Origin: an uncultured Lachnospiraceae bacterium
Lineage (GTDB): Bacteria; Bacillota; Clostridia; Lachnospirales; Lachnospiraceae
NCBI GenBank assembly: GCA_947167135.1
Contig: CAMVGV010000013.1
Coordinates: forward strand, 1 to 64,000
Length of the DNA stretch: 64,000 nt
Reading direction: 5' to 3'
Shown here: positions 32,439-42,211 of the stretch, in pieces
Layout: every line of letters starts with the position of its first letter
How positions within the stretch are numbered: the first letter of the stretch is position 1
The notes under the pieces: generated by a model
The model's input: the letters and a program-made list of their open reading frames with translations, nothing else
The model's database searches: none
Told to the model about the DNA's origin: nothing
Translations under genes and position numbers: made by a program

Positions 32439-32936
32439 CTACTGCTCTTCTCCCTCTTCACCGAAATTCATAAGTCCTTCCATTTCATCGGTGACGACCT
32501 CCTCATCCTCCAGCTCCTCATCAGAGGGAGTGGGGATGAATTCCGACATATATGCATCCTGCGGAAGCCCGTTTAAGAGCGCCGGAAGATTTATAATGAT
32601 GCCGTCCATATTGTAGGGGAGAGGAAGAGCTGCTCTCAGTTTCTTCTCTTCTCCGCCCTTTTCCTCTTTTATGATAAGATCCATGGAAAAATTCTGTCCC
32701 ATGGTGGGAGCCATTCCTCGCTCTCCGTCCTTTAGCTTTGCGACCTTTTCTCCGTCAACCTGAACCTCGATGCTGTATGGTCCTTTGTATTCCTTTCCAT
32801 TGTATTCCAGAACCTTATTATCAAAGTATACAGTATGACCCCTTCCTATGACAAACATAGCCGCAGCGACAGCAGCCACAACAATGATGGCAGCTATGCG
32901 GATCAGAATTCTTTTTTTATCAGGCTGCCCCTTCAT
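32439..32936 (-). CDS. Small membrane-anchored protein of the ABC transporter operon (DUF6672-like)
   Basis: 165 residues from ATG 32936, fixed by caggaggaagaaa. One membrane helix (about 8-27), then an extracytoplasmic domain VYFDNKVLEYNGKEYKGPYS ... VQVDGEKVAKL, and a strongly acidic tail. The central pattern matches small proteins I know to accompany DUF3798 transporters (DUF6672), from memory. It overlaps the end of the upstream permease gene by 17 bp, so it belongs to the transporter. It may help assembly or substrate delivery. Confidence 0.7.
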   Translation of the reverse strand: MKGQPDKKRILIRIAAIIVVAAVAAAMFVIGRGHTVYFDNKVLEYNGKEYKGPYSIEVQVDGEKVAKLKDGERGMAPTMGQNFSMDLIIKEEKGGEEKKLRAALPLPYNMDGIIINLPALLNGLPQDAYMSEFIPTPSDEELEDEEVVTDEMEGLMNFGEEGEEQ

Positions 32937-34032
32937 TTTCTTCCTCCTGCGCCCGGGCCAGCTCCTCACCGGCCCTGCTCTTATTCTTTCTCTTATTTGT
33001 TTCGTACATGATTAGAGCTACCGTGATTACCGCATATGAAACGAATACGCGGAAGTACTCTCCTATCATGGAATCACCCGTGATGACCGTTCCGGCCTTC
33101 GGCGCCACGATAAACATGGTGTGGAAAAGGATTATGCCAAGGAATACGTTTCCTATTGAAGCCTTGTCAACGGAAGCACCACCCACCAGCAGAGCCGCGA
33201 TACAGAACATTCCTATCTGGGAGTGGGAGCTGTAGGTTGCGATATTTCCCATATTCTGAAGATATATTATCATACCCACGCCGGCAAATACAGTGGATAT
33301 CACCATTGAAATGATCCTGGTACCCTCAACGTTTATTCCGGCATCCTTTGAGACCTCCATATCCTGTCCCACTGCTCTCATATCCTGTCCGAGCTTCGTC
33401 TTTCTGAACCAGATGATCACAAGGCAGAGCAGGAATACAACTATAAAGGTGGCAACGGGGATCTTTACCCCGGCTATTGTGAGAGGTATCAGATTGTCAA
33501 GCTTCTGTCTCATACTGAGAAGTGAGACCGTGTTTCTGATACCGTAGCCCCTTGGAAGCTTGATGTTGCTGTGCTTTATCGGTATCACCGGTCCCATGAG
33601 GTAGAGCACCACCAGCTGGTAGATACCGTTTATAAAGAAGCTTATTATGTAGCTCGTGATCATTTCCCTGCCCTTGGCCATATTGAGGACCTTTCCGCAG
33701 AAAAGCCCGAGAAGAGCCGAGATCGGGATGGAGATTATCATGGCAAGAACCATTCCGGGGATTCCGACTATCTGCCAGTCGGATACGAGGATAAGTCCGA
33801 TCTCTCCTGCCATGGCACCTAGGGTCATACTGAAATTCAGTCCCATTCCCGCCATTATGGGGATCAGGAGACTAAGGATAAGAAAAGCATTCCTGCCCAT
33901 ACGTGTCACTATCTCGTTTGCGAGATAGCTTGGTGAAAGCCCTGATATCGGAGCACACACCGCACAGATAAGGACAAACATCAAAGGAACGGAGAAGCGT
34001 CTGAATATATCACCTAGATTCATCTTATTCAT
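32920..34032 (-). CDS. ABC transporter permease (RbsC/BPL_transp_2 type), second subunit
   Basis: 370 residues with about nine hydrophobic helices. Conserved family sequences include LFCGKVLNMAKGREMITSYI (coupling loop), AVGQDMEVSKDAGINVEGTR and LLVGGASVDKASIGNVFLG. It pairs with the other permease, whose end it overlaps by 4 bp. The C-terminus is charged and cytoplasmic. Substrate class in this family covers sugars and nucleosides. Confidence 0.9.
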   Translation of the reverse strand: MNKMNLGDIFRRFSVPLMFVLICAVCAPISGLSPSYLANEIVTRMGRNAFLILSLLIPIMAGMGLNFSMTLGAMAGEIGLILVSDWQIVGIPGMVLAMIISIPISALLGLFCGKVLNMAKGREMITSYIISFFINGIYQLVVLYLMGPVIPIKHSNIKLPRGYGIRNTVSLLSMRQKLDNLIPLTIAGVKIPVATFIVVFLLCLVIIWFRKTKLGQDMRAVGQDMEVSKDAGINVEGTRIISMVISTVFAGVGMIIYLQNMGNIATYSSHSQIGMFCIAALLVGGASVDKASIGNVFLGIILFHTMFIVAPKAGTVITGDSMIGEYFRVFVSYAVITVALIMYETNKRKNKSRAGEELARAQEEENEGAA

Positions 34033-35093
34033 TTTGATCCCTCCGTCTTTCTTGTGAGAGCGTAGAGGATCATTCCGTTGGAAACGATTATCCTTATAAC
34101 CTCACTCATATCGAGATGTATCATATTGTTCATTACGGTAGGTGTCATTGTGACTATTCCCTGGAACAGAATGGTTCCGATGACCACATTCATTATGGAT
34201 GCCTTGTTTACGGAGGCTCCGCCTATAAGGATCGCGGAAACCGCCGGAAGAGCCATATAGAAGGGAGCCATATAAAGCTGGATAAAGCCGAAGCCCTGCT
34301 CGTAGACCAGTATTCCGATCGCTGCAAGCCAGGTTGACATAACTACTGATATGAGTCTTATCTTATCTACATTTATTCCCGCCGATCTTGCGAAATCCGG
34401 ATTGGAGCCCACGGCCGTCATAGCTGTCCCCGTCTTTGTGTGGAGAAAGGCCCACATAAAGAAGGCGAGAAGTGCAAAGAAAAGGATGGCTCCTGTGGGT
34501 ATCATCAGATTCCCGATATTTATCTGAAGGATGTCCGCAAGTGCCTCCTTATAATAACCCTCCAGGCTTATGGTGGTACGGAGACCCTTTCCTGCCATAC
34601 CCCAGACCATATTGGGACTGTGATAAGGAAGTAAAAGCCACATCATACACATTAAGGACACCGATGAGAAGCCCACATAAGTGGCTATCATCATCTCTCC
34701 GCCCTTTATCTTATTTAAGAGCCAGCCGTAGAGCGAACCGAAAACAAGAGCGAAGGGCGTCGAAATAAGAACCGCCATAAAGAATGATAGGGGTCCGGTA
34801 AAGCCAAGCTCTATGGATATCGTTGCACCGAGAAGCCCGGATATTATCCCTAAGGGGAGTCCGAAATTTAAGCCGCAGCCGGAGTGGACCATAGGCACCA
34901 TTGCAAGCACCAGTATTCCGTTCCAGCTGAAACGGTTAATGATATTTGAGATCTGTGTCGGAAGATCGGCTCCGACTATCGGTGCGATGATCAATAAAAG
35001 GATCAGAAAGCCCGTTATTATAAGCCTCGGGAGCCCAAAGTCCTGGACAAAGCCCTTTATTCTTCCACTTGAATTTATACTGTTTTCTTCCAT
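34029..35093 (-). CDS. ABC transporter permease (RbsC/BPL_transp_2 type), first subunit
   Basis: 354 residues with about nine hydrophobic helices. LYGWLLNKIKGGEMMIATYV is the coupling region and AVGSNPDFARSAGINVDKIR with AILIGGASVNKASIMNVVIG are family signatures. It starts 17 bp after the ATPase gene. Sequence divergence from the second permease suggests a heterodimeric channel. Confidence 0.9.
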   Translation of the reverse strand: MEENSINSSGRIKGFVQDFGLPRLIITGFLILLLIIAPIVGADLPTQISNIINRFSWNGILVLAMVPMVHSGCGLNFGLPLGIISGLLGATISIELGFTGPLSFFMAVLISTPFALVFGSLYGWLLNKIKGGEMMIATYVGFSSVSLMCMMWLLLPYHSPNMVWGMAGKGLRTTISLEGYYKEALADILQINIGNLMIPTGAILFFALLAFFMWAFLHTKTGTAMTAVGSNPDFARSAGINVDKIRLISVVMSTWLAAIGILVYEQGFGFIQLYMAPFYMALPAVSAILIGGASVNKASIMNVVIGTILFQGIVTMTPTVMNNMIHLDMSEVIRIIVSNGMILYALTRKTEGSK

Positions 35094-35110
35094 AGTATCT
35101 TATCCTTACC

Positions 35111-36724
35111 TTACACAACCTGACTTATCATAAGCGTACCAAGCGCCTCCACAGGAACTGTTGCGGGAAGTGTCCCCGCTATCCTTCCTCCGGAAACAAT
35201 GGCGATACGGTCGCAGGTCGCCTTTAATTCATTAAGCTCAGAAGAGATCATGACTACCGTGACCCCGTTATCCCTGTTAAAGCTTTTCAAGGCCTCCAGT
35301 ACCAGCTTCTTCGCACCCACATCTATGCCTCTGGTGGGCTCACTTACAAATAAAAGCTTCGGTCCGAGAGCGAAGGCCTTTGCAAGACATACCTTCTGCT
35401 GGTTCCCTCCCGAAAGCTCCTTTGCCTTCTGCCTTGTTCCGGTACACTTAATCTGCAGCTCGTCTATATACTTCTTTGTAACCTCATGTATAGCCCTGTC
35501 ATCACGCCAGGTGATGAGACCTCCGAGGTACTTTTTCAGGAATTTATTCTGTACCTGCATCGCAGGGAAGGATATGTTCCATTCCAGACTCTCGTCCAGC
35601 AGAAGACCCACTCCTCTTCTGTCCTCCGATACGAAGGCAATGGAGGCATCAAGACATTTCCTGGGAGAATTAAGAGGGATCTCCTGGCCGTTGAATACCA
35701 CCTTTCCCCCGGCATCATAAAGACCCATTATGCCGTTCGGGATACCAAGCTTTCCCTGACCTGCGAGTCCTCCGATACCGAGGATCTCTCCGTCAATAAC
35801 ATCCAGACTTACGTTTCTGACGGTCTCTCCGGGCATATCAACCCAGAGATTCTTTATTGATAAGATTATGTCAGCATTTTTTTCATTTTCTTCAGACTTT
35901 TTCTCTTCACTCTCAGCTGACACCCGCTCTATGGAAACCTCACGGCCCACCATAAGCTTTGTGATATTTGCCTCGCTTGTTTCGGAGGCAGGGTCATCTC
36001 CCACTACGACTCCGTCTCTCATTACGACGACCCTGTCACAGACCTCCAGTATCTCATGGAGCCTGTGGGTAATAAAAATAACGGCGATCCCGCGTTTGGA
36101 CATTCCCCTTATGGAATCAAGGAGAGCCTCCGCCTCCTTCTCCGTAAGGACAGCTGTGGGCTCGTCAAGTATCAGTATCTTCAACTGCTCCTTTGACAGC
36201 TCTCTTGCGATCTCCGTAAACTGCTTATGTCCGACAGGCATGTTGTTTATAAGCATGCTGCTATCTATATTAACGCCCATTTTCTGAATCGCTTCAGCGG
36301 CGCGTCTTTCCATGTCTTTTCTGTCAAGCGTATCCATACGGTCGCTGAACAGTTCTGATAATACGCTTTTTTTCTTTGATTCCCGGTTTAATAAGATGTT
36401 CTCCGTTGCAGTAAATCCGGGTATCAGTGAAAACTCCTGATGTACCATTCCGATACCGGCTTCTATCGCATCAAAAGGTGACTGAAAGTCCGCCTTTTCT
36501 CCCTGTATCAGAACCTCGCCGCCGTATCCTCCCGTTTCCCTTATCACATCGGAACCGAAAAGTATACGCATCAGCGTAGATTTACCTGCACCGTTCTCTC
36601 CTGCAAGTCCTATGACCTCTCCCTCCTTAAGGGTGAGATTGATGTCGCTTAAGACCTGATTGCCGAAGAAGTCCTTCTTTATATTGCGCATTTCAAGAAG
36701 AGGTGCATTATCCATTTCTTCCAA
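35111..36724 (-). CDS. Sugar/nucleoside-type ABC transporter ATPase with two nucleotide-binding domains
   Basis: 537 residues. Domain 1 has a normal Walker A (GLAGENGAGKSTLMRI), Q-loop and Walker B ILILDEPTAVL, but a poor signature (RELSKEQ). Domain 2 has a degenerate Walker A (GLAGQGKLGIPNGI) but a good signature LSGGNQQKVCLAKA. Such complementary degeneracy is usual for RbsA/MglA-type proteins, so one composite site probably hydrolyses ATP. It energises the two permeases downstream. A 152-bp gap with hairpins separates it from the binding-protein gene. Confidence 0.92.
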   Translation of the reverse strand: MEEMDNAPLLEMRNIKKDFFGNQVLSDINLTLKEGEVIGLAGENGAGKSTLMRILFGSDVIRETGGYGGEVLIQGEKADFQSPFDAIEAGIGMVHQEFSLIPGFTATENILLNRESKKKSVLSELFSDRMDTLDRKDMERRAAEAIQKMGVNIDSSMLINNMPVGHKQFTEIARELSKEQLKILILDEPTAVLTEKEAEALLDSIRGMSKRGIAVIFITHRLHEILEVCDRVVVMRDGVVVGDDPASETSEANITKLMVGREVSIERVSAESEEKKSEENEKNADIILSIKNLWVDMPGETVRNVSLDVIDGEILGIGGLAGQGKLGIPNGIMGLYDAGGKVVFNGQEIPLNSPRKCLDASIAFVSEDRRGVGLLLDESLEWNISFPAMQVQNKFLKKYLGGLITWRDDRAIHEVTKKYIDELQIKCTGTRQKAKELSGGNQQKVCLAKAFALGPKLLFVSEPTRGIDVGAKKLVLEALKSFNRDNGVTVVMISSELNELKATCDRIAIVSGGRIAGTLPATVPVEALGTLMISQVV

Positions 36725-36755
36725 AACAACCTTTCTGTCTTATATCCTTAAATGT

Positions 36756-36864
36756 GGGGAGACCTTAAGTCTCCCCACTCTGATCCGTTATCCGCTTATT
36801 TCAAGTCCCGCCCCGCCTGTGCTTTGCTAAGTGGCGTGGGCATCTCAATCTGAGATATAAGCGG
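36756..36864 (-). terminator. Intercistronic hairpins between binding-protein and ATPase genes
   Basis: A perfect 10-bp stem gtggggagac/gtctccccac (36756-36780) and a longer-range stem ccgcttat/ataagcgg (36792-36799 with 36857-36864). There is no T-run after the first hairpin, so it more likely protects the 3' end of the binding-protein message or attenuates transcription, giving more binding protein than ATPase. Confidence 0.6.
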
Positions 36865-36876
36865 CTGTATACTGAA

Positions 36877-38217
36877 TTACTTCGTAGTAAAGTACTTCTC
36901 GGGAACCTCTACCTCGGTTGAACCCATGTACTTTCCGGGATCTCCCATGATGTAGGTATCCTGATAGATAAGGAAGGTATTGTCAGCCTTTACTCCGGTC
37001 TCAGCATTGGTGTAATTGGATCCGTTCCATGCTGCTCCGGGTGAGAATACCTCGTATGCCGCAGAGATGTCATCTATATCCGCAAGCTCGCTCTTTCCGT
37101 CGATAACGTTCATAGCGTGCTGTGCAAGACCTGCTGAAACGGTGTAGCCGTATGAGAATGCCCAGGTTCCGAATCTGCCTGCGCCGCCCTTTTCAACAAC
37201 CGCCTTCTCAACCTTGGCAAGGATCTTCTCGAAGTCTCCCGCTTCCTCAGTAAGGTCAAGTCCCAGAGCTCCGGGATAGCCCATAAGAGGTGAAGGAAGG
37301 TCTGCCTCGATAAAGTATCCGCCGTTCTCGATAAGTCCGCGTAAAAGGGGCTCTGTGTGTGCATCATTGGTACAGAAGTATGCTGAATTCTGGCCGTACT
37401 TCTCAACCCACTCGGGAACGTGCTCTGCAATATAAGCCTGTGCACCGGGTACACCCACGTCAGTTGTGGGATCGGGAGCCGACTCCATCACAAACTTCAT
37501 ACCGAACTCTTCGCAGGCAGCCTTCATAATGGCTACACGGCGGCTCATGGTCTCGTATGAAAGGTGACGGGGGAATGAGATATGTACGAATGTATCGCAG
37601 CCAAGCTCGTGGGCGGTACGGATAATTAGATATCCTCTTGCCACAAAGTCATTATTACATACAAGGTCTGCCGCGCTTCCGATCTCGGGAAGATCCTCGT
37701 GGCTCTCTCCTGCGATGCAGAGGATGTCGGGTCTCCTCTCCTTTATCTGACGGAAGGCCTCGGTGGTTCCGGGAATGGCCTGGTTAACGATGATGGCCTT
37801 CATCTTCTCGTCATCCGAAAGGTTAACGATGGTCTGAATGGTGGTCTCCAGCTCTTCGGTAAAGTTGTCGGGATATGTTGCGAGAATAACCCTGTCTTCT
37901 CCGTACTTTGCCTGGAAAGCCTCTGCACCTCTTCTGTCATCCTCGGACTGTGAAACCGAACCGGTAACGATACCGATGTGGTAATCATCGGAGCCTTCAG
38001 ACTCTGCCGCCGCACTGTCGCTGTCAGCCTCTGCGGCTGTATCTGCTGCATCCGCTGCCGCATCCTCTGCGGGAGCCTCGGCCTTTTCTTCAGCCGCAGG
38101 AGCTTCCTCCGTTACAGTCTCAATGGTCGCTCCGCCGGAATTGTTTCCGCAAGCCGAAAGAAGCATCGTGGAAGTAAAGACGGCAGCCAGTAATAAACTA
38201 ACAAACTTCTTTTTCAT
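36877..38217 (-). CDS. DUF3798-family substrate-binding lipoprotein
   Basis: 446 residues. A lipoprotein signal (LLLAAVFTSTMLLSACGNN; lipidated Cys23), then an Ala/Glu-rich linker (about 30-80) and a periplasmic-binding-protein fold starting YHIGIVTGSVSQSEDDRRGA, as in DUF3798 proteins. It continues with LCIAGESHEDLPEIG and the hinge region CDTFVHISFPRHLSYETMSR. It is the first gene of the importer operon and has its own strong promoter and taaaggagg site. The ligand is not known. Confidence 0.9.
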   Translation of the reverse strand: MKKKFVSLLLAAVFTSTMLLSACGNNSGGATIETVTEEAPAAEEKAEAPAEDAAADAADTAAEADSDSAAAESEGSDDYHIGIVTGSVSQSEDDRRGAEAFQAKYGEDRVILATYPDNFTEELETTIQTIVNLSDDEKMKAIIVNQAIPGTTEAFRQIKERRPDILCIAGESHEDLPEIGSAADLVCNNDFVARGYLIIRTAHELGCDTFVHISFPRHLSYETMSRRVAIMKAACEEFGMKFVMESAPDPTTDVGVPGAQAYIAEHVPEWVEKYGQNSAYFCTNDAHTEPLLRGLIENGGYFIEADLPSPLMGYPGALGLDLTEEAGDFEKILAKVEKAVVEKGGAGRFGTWAFSYGYTVSAGLAQHAMNVIDGKSELADIDDISAAYEVFSPGAAWNGSNYTNAETGVKADNTFLIYQDTYIMGDPGKYMGSTEVEVPEKYFTTK

Positions 38218-38275
38218 AACTAATCCTCCTTTAAGAATAGGCGGGAGTTACAAGCATATAACCCCACAAAAAAAG

Positions 38276-38304
38276 AGTATAACAAAAAAATTAAAATATG
38301 CCAA
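38276..38304 (-). promoter_or_regulatory. Promoter of the ABC transporter operon
   Basis: TTGGCA, 17-bp A/T spacer, TATACT on the minus strand, about 60 bases before the lipoprotein start. Confidence 0.75.
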
Positions 38305-38327
38305 TACCCTTTTCTACTGCATTATGG

Positions 38328-38386
38328 TATAATATTCAGGTATCAGAGGCGTCTGTCTCCGCCCGGAAAGATACGGGGCGGACAGA
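38328..38386 (+). promoter_or_regulatory. Divergent promoter and leader hairpin of the PRTase-like gene
   Basis: TATAAT at 38328-38333 with a poor -35, followed by a leader hairpin (tctgtctccgcccg / cggggcggacaga, about 38353-38386). A regulated leader is possible but not shown. Confidence 0.45.
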
Positions 38387-38427
38387 ACTCCGGCTCACAG
38401 TAAATCACAGCATAAGGAGGGCAGGCA

Positions 38428-39066
38428 ATGCAGGCTTACAAAAAGATCGATTTTCACAGAAATAAGGACGTGGTACTACGTTATATTCCGGGTCATTTCA
38501 TCACTCCGAAATCCCACGTTAATTTCTATATGGATCTGAGCGATATGAAATCCCGTCAGAGAGAAGCCCGGGCTACGGGAGAAGAGCTTGCGGAGTTTTA
38601 TTTCTCCACCAATGTCATAGATACCATACTTTGTCTTGATAATATGGAGGTTGTGGGCTCGTATCTCGCGGACAGGCTTACAAAGGCAGGAGTCCTATCC
38701 GCAAATGCCCACCAGACCATGTACATAACAAGCCCCGAGTATAATACCAGCGGCCAGATCATGTTCAGAGAAAACAATAAGCATATGATAAAGAGCAAAA
38801 AGGTTCTGGTGCTCATTGACTCGGCTTCAACCGGTTCCCTTCTGCACAGCGCGGTAAGAACAGTTAATTTCTACGGAGGCGAGGTTGTGGGCGTTGCCGC
38901 CATCTTCTCTCTTGCAACACAGGTGGCGGATATTCCCATCCGTTCCCTTTACTCCCCGAGGGATCTCCCGGAGTACAAAAGCTTCGAGCCCGACAAGTGC
39001 CCGCTCTGCCAGTCAAATATCCCCGTTGACGCTATCTGTAACGGTTTCGGGTATTCATTATTGTAA
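38428..39066 (+). CDS. Orotate-phosphoribosyltransferase-like protein
   Basis: 212 residues. KKVLVLIDSASTGSLLHSAV (about 130-149) is the PRPP-binding loop of type I phosphoribosyltransferases, although the second acidic residue is replaced by Ser. IDTILCLDNMEVVGSYLADR fits the PRTase core. The C-terminal CPLC plus a later Cys may bind zinc. Annotations of such proteins as orotate PRTases are common, but with a changed loop it could be a regulator or act on another base. It is the only housekeeping-type plus-strand gene here, and it has an aaggagg site. Confidence 0.75.
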   Translation: MQAYKKIDFHRNKDVVLRYIPGHFITPKSHVNFYMDLSDMKSRQREARATGEELAEFYFSTNVIDTILCLDNMEVVGSYLADRLTKAGVLSANAHQTMYITSPEYNTSGQIMFRENNKHMIKSKKVLVLIDSASTGSLLHSAVRTVNFYGGEVVGVAAIFSLATQVADIPIRSLYSPRDLPEYKSFEPDKCPLCQSNIPVDAICNGFGYSLL

Positions 39067-39073
39067 AAACAAT

Positions 39074-39140
39074 CCCCCGGGGCATTGACCTCCGGGGGGA
39101 GTCAAAAAACCGCCTGTATCTCCGGAATACAGGCGGTTTT
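39074..39140. terminator. Terminators between convergent PRTase-like and gdhA genes
   Basis: cccccgg/ccggggg (39074-39099), then a strong bidirectional hairpin aaaaccgcctgtat/atacaggcggtttt (39105-39140). Confidence 0.9.
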
Positions 39141-39170
39141 CAGCATTTTCGGTTTCTTAAATTCTAATCC

Positions 39171-40523
<1,353 letters not shown>

Positions 40524-40531
40524 TTAAAAAT

Positions 40532-40580
40532 AAAAAGCGCCCAAAGCAATGCAGAGCTTCCCTGCATCCTATAGGCGCCT
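40532..40580 (-). terminator. Terminator/attenuator between the SH3 gene and gdhA
   Basis: On the minus strand aggcgcc...gggcgc encloses atgcag/ctgcat, followed by tttttatttttaatt that runs straight into the gdhA ribosome site (aaggagg). It may terminate the SH3 transcript or act as a gdhA attenuator. Confidence 0.7.
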
Positions 40581-40626
40581 TTGCCTCAAAAATAATAAAA
40601 CACAAGTCCGGAATTGTCAATTACCA

Positions 40627-41874
40627 TCAATTCTTAGTACAATAATCACTCTTTATGTATGCTGCCTGGCCGTTGTAGTTTATCTTGTACCACCCGTCGG
40701 TCTCTCCTGTGAGCTCATACTTATCACCCTTATAGGCACTGCCGAGCTTGCTGGAGTCCGTACTTGCCCCGCTTCTTATGGTAACGGCTTCATTAACGGT
40801 GATCTTTCCGCTGGCTGCGGTCTCAGCCGCAGGTGCGGGAGCCGCAGCTTCCTCTCCGTCCTGATTTCCCTCCGCAGTCTGAACCTCTCCGCTCACAACG
40901 GTATCACCCTCTGCGGTAGTCAGGAACTCGGATTTGATATAAGCCTCACCGTCCTTATATTTGATCTTGCTCCATTCGCCGTCCTCGCTCACCCGTACAA
41001 AGGTATCTCCCGCAGCCGCCTGTCCGATGACATTATCCTCTTCCGTTGTAGCTCCGGAACGGATACGAACGGCATCTGTGGTCTTTACGCGTACCTCGGC
41101 TCCGTTATCAGTGGCATGTTCTTCCGCCACCTCTTCTGCGGTACCGCCGTTGTCACGTACCTTTGCCGCAGCAGATTCCGACTTGGTCTGGAGTGAATCC
41201 ATAAATGCCGCAAGAGTGGGGTCTGATTCGGTATTTGTGGCATAAAGCTTGTCAACCTCCGCAAGAAGGTTCTGGACATCACTCTGGTTCGCGATCTCCG
41301 TGATATAATCCTTCATGTTCTGTGGAAGGGAACCAATATCCTTTAAGTAGTAGGATCCGTCGGCATTCGTGCAGAGATAGAAGGTGGAAAGCCCGGGTGC
41401 AAGCGAATCAATATTCTTATACTTGATCTCATAATATACAAATACAATGTAGGAATTGCTCTCTGGACCGGGCTTTGTATAGCAGGACATATTCTCATAG
41501 TCCTCGGTATATCCGGCCTTCACCTGGATCTTTGCCTTGTCCTCTTCATCAAGGGTATTCCCCATTTCAGCCATCTTGTCGGTATCGCCCTCGGCAACCG
41601 CATCATAATATTCATTAAAGAAGGAATTGATATCCTCATAGGCATTCTGTTCCAGCTTTGCGCTCTCCGGCACAGGTATAGGCTCTGTCCCCAGGGAATC
41701 GGTATCCTCTGTCTTCTCTGTGGCTGCGACCTCCTTGCTCTTATCGGAATCCTTCCTTCGGATACTGAATACCACCAATACCACCACAAGAACCACAAAA
41801 AGAACGCCCACCGCAAAATACTGATAATGGTCAATGATAAACTCTTTTATATCTTCAGCCCCGTTTTTTTTCAT
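40627..41874 (-). CDS. Membrane-anchored protein with two SH3b domains
   Basis: 415 residues from ATG 41874; a GTG 30 bases upstream is possible but has no site. One membrane helix (about 17-38), a linker, a helical domain (about 70-180) that resembles bacterial membrane-anchored sensor proteins, a charged spacer, and two SH3b repeats: VKTTDAVRIRSGATTEEDNV... and KITVNEAVTIRSGASTDSSK... each ending in AYIKS(E/D). SH3b domains often bind cell wall. Its leader resembles that of gltX. It follows tRNA-Arg on the same strand. Confidence 0.8.
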   Translation of the reverse strand: MKKNGAEDIKEFIIDHYQYFAVGVLFVVLVVVLVVFSIRRKDSDKSKEVAATEKTEDTDSLGTEPIPVPESAKLEQNAYEDINSFFNEYYDAVAEGDTDKMAEMGNTLDEEDKAKIQVKAGYTEDYENMSCYTKPGPESNSYIVFVYYEIKYKNIDSLAPGLSTFYLCTNADGSYYLKDIGSLPQNMKDYITEIANQSDVQNLLAEVDKLYATNTESDPTLAAFMDSLQTKSESAAAKVRDNGGTAEEVAEEHATDNGAEVRVKTTDAVRIRSGATTEEDNVIGQAAAGDTFVRVSEDGEWSKIKYKDGEAYIKSEFLTTAEGDTVVSGEVQTAEGNQDGEEAAAPAPAAETAASGKITVNEAVTIRSGASTDSSKLGSAYKGDKYELTGETDGWYKINYNGQAAYIKSDYCTKN

Positions 41875-41948
41875 TTCCTGTCTATGCCGCTCCTCTCGTT
41901 TCACTGTTTTCTACCGCTTCTTTAAGCAGTCTCTGTTCTTTACGAAAA

Positions 41949-42022
41949 TGCGTTTGGAGGGATTCGAACCCTTGACACCAGGCGTCGGAGGCCTGTGCTC
42001 TATCCAGCTGAGCTACAAACGC
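41949..42022 (-). tRNA. tRNA-Arg (anticodon CCG)
   Basis: A 74-base cloverleaf on the minus strand: acceptor gcgtttg/caaacgc, D arm agctcagctggatagagca, anticodon stem caggc/gcctg with loop ctccgac (anticodon CCG), T arm with gttcgaatc, discriminator A. Confidence 0.97.
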
Positions 42023-42058
42023 AAAAAAATCTCTGAAAAAAAACCTAACGTATCAAAG

Positions 42059-42087
42059 ATAATACCACAGCTTTAAATCATAATCAA
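42059..42087 (-). promoter_or_regulatory. tRNA-Arg promoter
   Basis: TTGATT, 17-bp spacer, TATTAT on the minus strand, about 37 bases before the tRNA. Confidence 0.75.
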
Positions 42088-42211
42088 ACATAATCTTCAG
42101 ACAGCGATCACAGAGGCATACCCCAAAGTGCCGTTCCGGACAGGGCGTATTTGCCTGTTCTCACTGTCCGAAGATCTGTATTATTCCGGAAAAAACAATG
42201 ATGCGTGCTTT

